From the NCBI RefSeq assembly GCF_000719705.1, contig NZ_JOHO01000001.1, forward strand, positions 124,001-188,000: a DNA stretch of 64,000 nt. The letters run 5' to 3'. This DNA comes from Streptomyces sp. NRRL S-350. GTDB taxonomy: Bacteria; Actinomycetota; Actinomycetes; Streptomycetales; Streptomycetaceae. A program made the position numbers and the translations under genes. This document shows positions 58,463-64,000 of this stretch, one piece after another (position 1 is the stretch's first letter; each line of letters starts with the position of its first letter). Below the pieces are notes generated by a model. That model did no database searches and had not been told where the DNA came from. It saw only the letters and a program-made list of their open reading frames with translations.

Positions 58463-59080
58463 TCAGGCCGGTGCCGCAGCCGAAGTCGGGGCGGCGGGGC
58501 CGGAAGGGGCGTCGGGCTCGGGCTGTACGGCGTGCGCGGCCAGTTCCCACTGCTGGAGGAAGTACGGGTCAGAGGGCGGGGCCTTGGGCAGGCGCCGGTC
58601 GTCGGAGGTCAGCTGGGCGCGGGTGACGAGGTAGGCGCTGCTGCGGGTGGCTGGGCCGGACAGGTGCGGGCAGGACGCCCGCGCCAGGTCCCTGCATGCC
58701 TGGTGCAGCGCGGCCTGCAGCACCACGCCGAAGGGCGTGGCCAGCACCCACGCCTGCTCGGGGAGGAGGTCTCCGCACACCTGGCAGCGCCACTCGTTGT
58801 GGGCGCGGGCCAGGAGCCGGGAGTCAATGGCACGCCACCACACCCGTGCCGCGCTCCACGGGGTCACCCACGGCACCGGCAGACCCTGGCGCGTCGGCCG
58901 GGGCAGCCCGGTGACCGGAGCAAGGAGCATCCCGGCCTCCTCCAGCGCGCTCCACACCGGCTTCTCCATCCCGAAGAACGCGCACTGCCCATTGCCGCAG
59001 ACGAAGACGGCGTTGGCGGTGTCGTACTCCAGCTGCACGGCGCAGTCCGGGCAGGCCGGGTCGGACTCGGCGGTCGTCAT
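58463..59080 (-). CDS. zinc-ribbon hypothetical protein, paralogue of 36160-36822
   Basis: A 205-residue protein with an N-terminal extra zinc ribbon (DPACPDCAVQLEY and FVCGNGQCAFFG), then the same block as the 36160-36822 protein (GLPVPWVTPWS, CQVCGDLLP, CRDLARASCPHL). AGGAGAGCGACGGC precedes ATG 59080. The C-terminal 40 residues are low-complexity Pro/Ala. Function unknown. Confidence 0.75.
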   Translation of the reverse strand: MTTAESDPACPDCAVQLEYDTANAVFVCGNGQCAFFGMEKPVWSALEEAGMLLAPVTGLPRPTRQGLPVPWVTPWSAARVWWRAIDSRLLARAHNEWRCQVCGDLLPEQAWVLATPFGVVLQAALHQACRDLARASCPHLSGPATRSSAYLVTRAQLTSDDRRLPKAPPSDPYFLQQWELAAHAVQPEPDAPSGPAAPTSAAAPA

Positions 59081-59124
59081 GCCGTCGCTCTCCTGCTCGT
59101 CGAAGGTCTTCGGGGGCCCGGTCG

Positions 59125-59517
59125 CTACAGTCGCTGCGCCGGGGGCGCGGCCGGATGGCACGGGGCGGTCCAACAGGTGTAGGTGACCTGGGTCCAGCCG
59201 TAGAGCTTGGCCCGGTCGGCCCAGGCCGCCGGGTCGACGGTGTAGCCCGCCGCGAGCAGGCGGCTGATCGCGTCCGCGAGCGGCGGAACGGGCTGGGGCT
59301 CCGGGCTCGGGACGATCAGGTGGCGCCCAGGTCCGTCCGGGTCGGCGACGGCGAGGGCGTCGGCCGGGCCGAGGTCGAGCGCGTCGACGACGACCTCGGG
59401 GCCCGGCGCGACGACGATCAGCTGCCAGCGCTCCCGGCGCACGGCCAGCTCGGCCATGTACAGCGCGGGCATGCCCCGGTGGTCGGGGTGCGGTGCGGCC
59501 GGCGGCTGCTCGGTCAC
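59125..59517 (-). CDS. hypothetical protein coupled to DndC-like gene, 130 aa
   Basis: Unrecognised. GTG 59517 overlaps the DndC-like stop (GTGA), with GGAG upstream. It has WQLIVVAPGPEVVVDALDLG strands and two terminal cysteines (YTCWTAPCHP). The coupling suggests a partner of the sulfurtransferase. Confidence 0.65.
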   Translation of the reverse strand: MTEQPPAAPHPDHRGMPALYMAELAVRRERWQLIVVAPGPEVVVDALDLGPADALAVADPDGPGRHLIVPSPEPQPVPPLADAISRLLAAGYTVDPAAWADRAKLYGWTQVTYTCWTAPCHPAAPPAQRL

Positions 59518-61061
59518 GAACTCTCCTTCGATTCCTGCGGGTTGTCGTCGCCCCCGCCTGCTCCCGGGCGCTCGGGACCGCTCTGATCGTAGAGGCCGGA
59601 GCGGATCTCCTCGCGGGCGATCGCGTACTGGAGGGCGTCGTCCTCGTCGGTGAACATGTACTTGGTGACGGTCTTCTCCAGGGCCTCGAAGTACCCGGCG
59701 CGGCGCCCGGCGGTGCGAAAGCGGCGCTCCAGCCCGAGCAGCGCGCGAACTCCCTGGTACTGGCTCTCGTCGCCGTCGCAGACCTCCCGCAGTACGGCCA
59801 TGGCGTCGGCGTCGAAGCCGAAGCCGCCGTCCAGGACGGCCGGGCCGGGGAACGGCTCGCCGGTCTCCTCCAGGTAGATGGCCGGGAGGAGGTCCTCGAC
59901 CTCGTGCTTGACGACCACCCACTCGTGGCGGATCGCGTGCAGCTCCTCCAGGCTGATGAGGGCCAGGTCGCGTACGTACTCGGGCCCGCGGGTGCGGATC
60001 TGGTGCTGGGCGCGCAGCAGCCGGCGCAGCCAGTCCTCCCGGGCGGTCTGGGTGTAGGGGCCGTGCACCAGCCGGCCGTGGAAGAGCATCAGGGAGCCGT
60101 TCGACCTGCGGTAGTCCCGAAGATGCCGGTCGTCGTCGATGTCGAGCGCGTTGCGCAGCTCCAGCAACGGACGCATCCACACGTTGTCGTCGTCGTTGGC
60201 GATCATCGCCTTGAGCGACTTGTCCTGGCTGACCATCGTGCACGTCCAGCACCCGAACCGGCTGTCGCCGCACGAGGGGGTGGTGGTGTCGACCACCAGC
60301 GGGCACTCGGAGTCCGGGCTCGCTCCCTGGTAGAGGCCCAACAAGTCCTTGTGGCTGTGGCCCCACGGGTTGTCGTACTGCATCAGCAAGATCCACACCT
60401 CGTCGTTGGTCAGCGCCTCGATCGGGCTGTACACCAGCGAGTTGGGCAGGTCGCCGTTGGGCGAGAGCCGCTCGCGCACGCGGCCCTTTTCGTGGCGGGC
60501 CATGGACTTGGCCCGTGCCGCGCTCTCGGCCTTGCGGATGCCCAGCACGAGGATCGCTTCGCCGTGGGCGGCGACGACGGTGCGGATGAACCGGCTCGAC
60601 GGCTTGATCTTGAGCCGCTCGGTGCACCACCTGAACTTGGGCCTCGGTGCGGCGTAGCCGCGCCCGATCAGGCACATCCAGAAGGAGTCCTCGACGGCCG
60701 GCGTGAGCCGGTGCACCTCGATCGGCAGCTGCTGCGCGGCGGCGGCCTCGCGCATCGCGTCCAGGGACTGGCCCACCCAGGCGGCCACCAGGGGGTTCTC
60801 CACCAGGGTGTCGGTGGAGATCACGTGGACGGTTTTGGTCCGCTGTTCCGGCGGTAGGGAGGCCACGGCCCACCAGACCAGCGCCGCGACCAGGGTGCTG
60901 TCCTTGCCGCCGCTGTAGCCGACCACCCAGGGGACCTGGTCGGCCCGGTACAACTCCCGGATCTCCTCCAGGAGTAGCTCCAGGTACTGGTGGGGAGTGA
61001 GGTTGCCGAAGGGGCTGCGGCGGGTGGGGCCGAGGCCGGGCACCAGAACGGGCGGGGGCAT
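59514..61061 (-). CDS. dndC: DndC-like PAPS-reductase/sulfurtransferase family protein
   Basis: A 515-residue protein of the adenine-nucleotide alpha-hydrolase fold. GYSGGKDSTLVAALVWWA (about residues 48-65) is the PP-loop, KFRWCTERLKIKP is typical of PAPS reductase/DndC, and SCGDSRFGCWTCTMV gives the remaining Fe-S cysteines. It has the length of DNA phosphorothioation DndC. DndB, D and E are not in the window, so it may modify something other than DNA or depend on genes elsewhere. ATG 61061 has CCGAAAGG upstream. Confidence 0.82.
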   Translation of the reverse strand: MPPPVLVPGLGPTRRSPFGNLTPHQYLELLLEEIRELYRADQVPWVVGYSGGKDSTLVAALVWWAVASLPPEQRTKTVHVISTDTLVENPLVAAWVGQSLDAMREAAAAQQLPIEVHRLTPAVEDSFWMCLIGRGYAAPRPKFRWCTERLKIKPSSRFIRTVVAAHGEAILVLGIRKAESAARAKSMARHEKGRVRERLSPNGDLPNSLVYSPIEALTNDEVWILLMQYDNPWGHSHKDLLGLYQGASPDSECPLVVDTTTPSCGDSRFGCWTCTMVSQDKSLKAMIANDDDNVWMRPLLELRNALDIDDDRHLRDYRRSNGSLMLFHGRLVHGPYTQTAREDWLRRLLRAQHQIRTRGPEYVRDLALISLEELHAIRHEWVVVKHEVEDLLPAIYLEETGEPFPGPAVLDGGFGFDADAMAVLREVCDGDESQYQGVRALLGLERRFRTAGRRAGYFEALEKTVTKYMFTDEDDALQYAIAREEIRSGLYDQSGPERPGAGGGDDNPQESKESS

Positions 61062-61129
61062 GGCTGACCTTTCGGTAGACGGGGGGTGGCGGGCGGCCGG
61101 GCCTGCGCCGACAGCGAGAGGAGCACGCC

Positions 61130-61158
61130 GGGTGCCGGGCCGGGGCGGCCCGGCACCC
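61130..61158. terminator. hairpin between ATPase and DndC-like genes
   Basis: GGGTGCCGGGCC (61130-61141) pairs perfectly with 61147-61158, loop five bases. It starts 10 bp after the 61168 stop in the direction of transcription. Confidence 0.75.
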
Positions 61159-61167
61159 CGTCGGGGT

Positions 61168-62199
61168 TCACGCGGCGCTGAGCATCCGGAGGAGACGGGA
61201 GGGCCGGACGCAGTGCCCTGGTTCCTCCTCCGGCAGGGGCTCCCGGACGGGCAGGGCGATGCTGACCGGTGTGATGGTCTGCTGCGCGGGGTCGACCCGG
61301 TGGGCCTTCTCGATCACGACCATGGCGGACTGGTCGCCGCCGGACAGGGCGTTGACCAGGTCGAGGGCGTGCGTGCTGGCGATCAGCTGGGAGGGAGAGG
61401 AGGCGCCGCCGAGCCGCCGGGAGATCCGCCGGGCGAGTTCGACGGCGTCCTTCGGGTGGATCCCTTCTCCGATCCCGTCCAGGACCAGCACGCCGGGCTT
61501 GGTGTGCCAGGCGGCCAGGGCCTCCAGGAGCCTCAGCGCCCCGGCGGGCATCGTGTTCATCGCCACCCAGCCCCGGTGTGCCATCCGGACCTCGATCCGT
61601 CCGTGGGCGGTCCGGACGCCAAAGGAGCCGTGCACCAGCGCCGCGAGGTCGGCGGCGAGCCGGGTTGCCGCCTCCGGGCTGAGCCGCCGCAGCATCGACG
61701 CGGTGTCGCCCGTACCGCCGGAGGCCGTCTGCCAGTTCCTGGCCTGCTCCCGGAGCGTGTCCATCACAGCCCCCGTGCCGTCCAGCGGAATCAGGCGCTG
61801 CGGCGCCCCGGTCCGCGCGGCCATTCGTACGCCGCTGCCAGCGGTGTCGAGGACGGCCGTGCGCCCGTCGGGGGCCCGGAACGCGGTGAGTTCCGCCGAG
61901 ACCGGCCCGGCCGTGCCGGGCATCAGGGCCTGCACCGTGATCCGCATCCTCTGCGCGGTCCTGGGCTGCCCTTCGTGCTCGCCCTGGAGCAGGACGGCGT
62001 CAGCGGCCAGCCGGGGGCTGGAGGTAGTGGCCGCCTCCCAGCCGTCCGTCAGGGTCCGGGAGACCAGGGTGAGGGCGTCGAGGAGGTTGGTCTTGCCGGT
62101 GCCGGCGGGGCCGGTCAGCACGGTGAGTGGTCCCGAGGGGAACTCGAACTCGAAGTCCTGGAACGACTTGAAGCCGTCTATCGCGATGCTGGTGATCAC
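61168..62199 (-). CDS. AAA/SMC-like ATPase, 343 aa
   Basis: A 343-residue ATPase resembling RecF/SMC-type and AAA_21 proteins. FKSFQDFEFEFPSG at the N-terminus, Walker A GPAGTGKTNLLDAL (about residues 30-43), LLEALAAWHTKPGVLVLDGI (Walker B, but with GI after the Asp instead of an acidic residue) and a QLIASTHALDLVN switch. Such ATPases accompany nucleases in anti-phage systems. GTG 62199 has GGGAG upstream and lies 45 bp from the expected start of the shared-type promoter. Confidence 0.75.
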   Translation of the reverse strand: MITSIAIDGFKSFQDFEFEFPSGPLTVLTGPAGTGKTNLLDALTLVSRTLTDGWEAATTSSPRLAADAVLLQGEHEGQPRTAQRMRITVQALMPGTAGPVSAELTAFRAPDGRTAVLDTAGSGVRMAARTGAPQRLIPLDGTGAVMDTLREQARNWQTASGGTGDTASMLRRLSPEAATRLAADLAALVHGSFGVRTAHGRIEVRMAHRGWVAMNTMPAGALRLLEALAAWHTKPGVLVLDGIGEGIHPKDAVELARRISRRLGGASSPSQLIASTHALDLVNALSGGDQSAMVVIEKAHRVDPAQQTITPVSIALPVREPLPEEEPGHCVRPSRLLRMLSAA

Positions 62200-62249
62200 T
62201 GCAACTCCCGGTTCGGGGCGGCCGGACTGCAACCGGCCCGGTGGCAACC

Positions 62250-62278
62250 ACCATACGCATACTCATGGAATTAAGCAA
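62250..62278 (-). promoter_or_regulatory. shared-type promoter, leftward, for ATPase/DndC-like genes
   Basis: On the minus strand: TTGCTT (62273-62278), a 17-bp spacer with AATTCCATGAGT, then TATGGT (62250-62255). Confidence 0.8.
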
Positions 62279-62323
62279 TCATCTTATGTCTGGCTACCGC
62301 CCTTGACCCACCTTCGCGCTCCC

Positions 62324-63670
62324 TCATGTCCTCCAGTCAGGGCCGCCCACCGCGTACACCGTCTCCTGGTCCGCCAGCGGCTGGTCCGGCCTGATCCGGG
62401 TCCGCGCCACCCACCGGTGCCGGTACTCGTAGGTCACCCCGAGCACCGCGTTCCCCTTGTAGACCGGCCCGACCTTGCGCCCATTGCCGTCGCGGATCCC
62501 ATAGCGCACGCGCGGGCGGACGTGGGCACGACGCCAGGTGCCGGCCGCGAGCTCGCCCGCCCCTGCGGCGGAGCGCGCCCGCGCGGCCGGCTCCTCCGGC
62601 GGAGGCTCGTAGTCGAGCAAGTGGACGCCGTGGAAGGCGCCGTCGCGGGCTTGCCGGGTCCGCGCGAGCTTCTTGATCTCCCTGTCCCGGCGGCCCGACC
62701 CATCCCGCCGGGGCAGCTCGGGCGGCGGCCGCCAATTCTCGAACGCGAGCAGTGCCGCGTAGCCGTACAGGGCACGCCCGGCCGGATGCCCGCCGTAGGG
62801 CACCGGCACCAGGCAGTAGAGGGGGGCCCCGGTGCCCCGGTCGGTGGCCGCGGTGAGGAGCCAGCCCAGCCCGTCGTCCAGGTGCCCGTCTTCGCGGGCG
62901 GTGAGCACGCCGCCCATCACCATCGGCGCATCACCCAGCGGCAGGCGCCCTTCACCGGCGGCTTCGACCAGGTCGCCGTCGTCGGCCACCGCGTCGAACG
63001 GCACACCGTCGTGGAACAGCAGCACCGACGGGGCGGGCAAGGTCAGTTCCGCGCGGGTCCGCGCGTCCATCATCGCGGTGGTCGCGGCGTCCTCGGCGAG
63101 CGGTCCGGGGACGAAGTGCGGCACCGAGCTGTACGCGGCCAGGCCGGCCGACACGCGCAGCAGGCGCCCGTCCTGCAGATGGTGAGGGGTCGCCAGGCCG
63201 TGATGGGCGAGCAGGGCGCCGGGAGGGGCGAGCCGGCTGCGCACCGCGCCGATGTCGGCGGGCACCAGGTCGCGCAGGGCGCCGCGGCCGCCGGCCCACC
63301 GTTCGTCGTAGCCGGCGAAGGCCTCGTCGCGCCGCCGGGTCTCGGCGAGGGCGCTGCCGGCCACGGCGACCACGTCGACGACGGTGTCAGCGCGGGGGCC
63401 CGAACGGGGCACCAGCGCGGCGATCGTCTGCTCCGACTCCGGGGTGTCGACGGCCGGGGCCCATCCGCCGCACGCCGCCCGGACGGCTTCCACCGCACCG
63501 GTGCGGTGCAGCAGGTGCCGCCAGGCGGTGTTCAGGGGCAGCTTGGGGCCGTGGGCGAGCAGATCGGCGTACGGCATGCCGTACAGGAACCGGTCCAGCG
63601 CGGCGCGGTCCGCCTCCTGTCGGCGAACACCGCCGGCCGGGACACCGGCCTGCCGGGGCGGCCCGGTCAT
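62324..63670 (-). CDS. hypothetical protein, 448 aa
   Basis: Unrecognised 448-residue protein. ATG 63670 overlaps the upstream stop (ATGA). The middle (PSVLLFHDGVPFDAVAD, VLTAREDGHLDDGLGWLL) suggests an alpha/beta domain. The C-terminal 70 residues are very basic (RRAHVRPRVRYGIRDGNGRK, VTYEYRHRWVARTRIRP), consistent with nucleic-acid binding. Plasmid replication or defence are only guesses. Confidence 0.65.
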   Translation of the reverse strand: MTGPPRQAGVPAGGVRRQEADRAALDRFLYGMPYADLLAHGPKLPLNTAWRHLLHRTGAVEAVRAACGGWAPAVDTPESEQTIAALVPRSGPRADTVVDVVAVAGSALAETRRRDEAFAGYDERWAGGRGALRDLVPADIGAVRSRLAPPGALLAHHGLATPHHLQDGRLLRVSAGLAAYSSVPHFVPGPLAEDAATTAMMDARTRAELTLPAPSVLLFHDGVPFDAVADDGDLVEAAGEGRLPLGDAPMVMGGVLTAREDGHLDDGLGWLLTAATDRGTGAPLYCLVPVPYGGHPAGRALYGYAALLAFENWRPPPELPRRDGSGRRDREIKKLARTRQARDGAFHGVHLLDYEPPPEEPAARARSAAGAGELAAGTWRRAHVRPRVRYGIRDGNGRKVGPVYKGNAVLGVTYEYRHRWVARTRIRPDQPLADQETVYAVGGPDWRT

Positions 63671-64000
63671 CGCCGGCGCCATTCCGTGCCGTCGAACACC
63701 CGGTAGAGGAAGCGGCGGTTGATCTCCAGACCGGCGGCGATCTGCTTGACGAGCCGCTCCTCCTGCATCCAGGCCTTGCCCCGGCGGACCGCGTCGCCCA
63801 GCTCGGCGGTCAGCACCACGTCCCGGACCTGGTTCGCGCAGCGCCTCAGGTGGGCGCTGGCGATCTGCGCGGTGAGGGTGTCCCCGGTCAGGACGAGGCC
63901 GTCGGCCATCTCGTCCAGCCGCTCGGCCGCGGCGCGGTGGGCTCCGTCCCAGGTGTCGTGCTCGGTGAAGCCCGGCACCCCGTTGCTGACCCATGCCGCG
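63667..64000 (-). CDS. hypothetical protein, start beyond or near window edge
   Basis: At least 103 residues from GTG 63978; the frame stays open to the edge without a stop and no ribosome binding site precedes that GTG, so the real start is probably outside. It is helical, with LRRCANQVRDVVLTAELGDA and a short HTH-like end (KQIAAGLEINRRFLYRVF). It is coupled to the 448-residue gene (ATGA). Confidence 0.6.
   Translation of the reverse strand, partial: AAWVSNGVPGFTEHDTWDGAHRAAAERLDEMADGLVLTGDTLTAQIASAHLRRCANQVRDVVLTAELGDAVRRGKAWMQEERLVKQIAAGLEINRRFLYRVFDGTEWRRR

Noticed and set aside
1-64000. CRISPR array, tRNA or rRNA genes, insertion sequences
   Set aside because: I saw no regularly spaced repeats of CRISPR type, no tRNA-like cloverleaf ends and no transposase motifs.

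Overview
High-GC DNA with GTG/TTG starts, GGAGG-type ribosome binding sites, four-base ATGA/GTGA stop-start overlaps and marker families (a conservon, DUF397, DUF5999, DUF5753 regulators) points to an actinomycete, almost certainly Streptomyces. The gene content looks accessory: there are no ribosomal, tRNA or core housekeeping genes. Codon and base use look uniform, so I cannot say from sequence alone whether this is a chromosome arm, a large plasmid or an integrated element.

Layout. (A) 1-28.5 kb: a minus-strand array of tightly overlapping genes, interrupted only by a plus-strand nucleotidyltransferase at 14.7-15.3 kb with a 19-bp perfect hairpin behind it. The array holds nine Nudix domains in five loci, including a three-domain protein and a frameshifted relict. 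It also holds a HIT protein, three methyltransferases (one of the protein-isoaspartate type used in RiPP pathways), an AdoHcy-hydrolase-like protein, a B12-type radical SAM enzyme, a phosphoribosyltransferase, a HAD phosphatase, two EEP nucleases/phosphatases, an aldo/keto reductase, acyltransferases, two MFS exporters, one ABC exporter and several very short coupled ORFs. A LuxR-type HTH protein heads its upstream part. It looks like an undescribed biosynthetic or nucleotide-processing system. (B) 28.5-36 kb: a complete conservon (cvnA-D plus two cytochromes P450), preceded in the same operon by a GH15 glycosidase and a 177-residue protein. (C) 36-45.8 kb: a regulatory island. It has DUF5999 and zinc-ribbon proteins, an anti-sigma-like ATPase, an AKR that has lost catalytic residues, a tenth Nudix protein, two related HTH regulators, an asparaginase, a PCC-domain protein and an XRE/DUF397 pair. 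Its promoters carry striking operators: tandem CCCCACTTC repeats and a 37-bp near-perfect palindrome. (D) 45.9-64 kb: a plasmid- or element-like block of mostly unknown proteins with a P-loop ATPase, an RNB-dsRBD ribonuclease, a solo DndC-like sulfurtransferase and an AAA ATPase. At least three of its operons share one promoter design: TTGCTT, a 17-bp spacer with a conserved internal motif, then TATSGT.

How they may work together (inference). In A, methyltransferases plus the AdoHcy-hydrolase-like protein could form a methylation module; PRTase, HAD, EEP, HIT and Nudix proteins would handle phosphorylated or nucleotidylated intermediates; the exporters would remove a product. Two small ORFs directly coupled to a PIMT-like methyltransferase and a radical SAM enzyme are the best precursor-peptide candidates. 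In D, the shared promoter implies a common regulator that I could not identify in the window.
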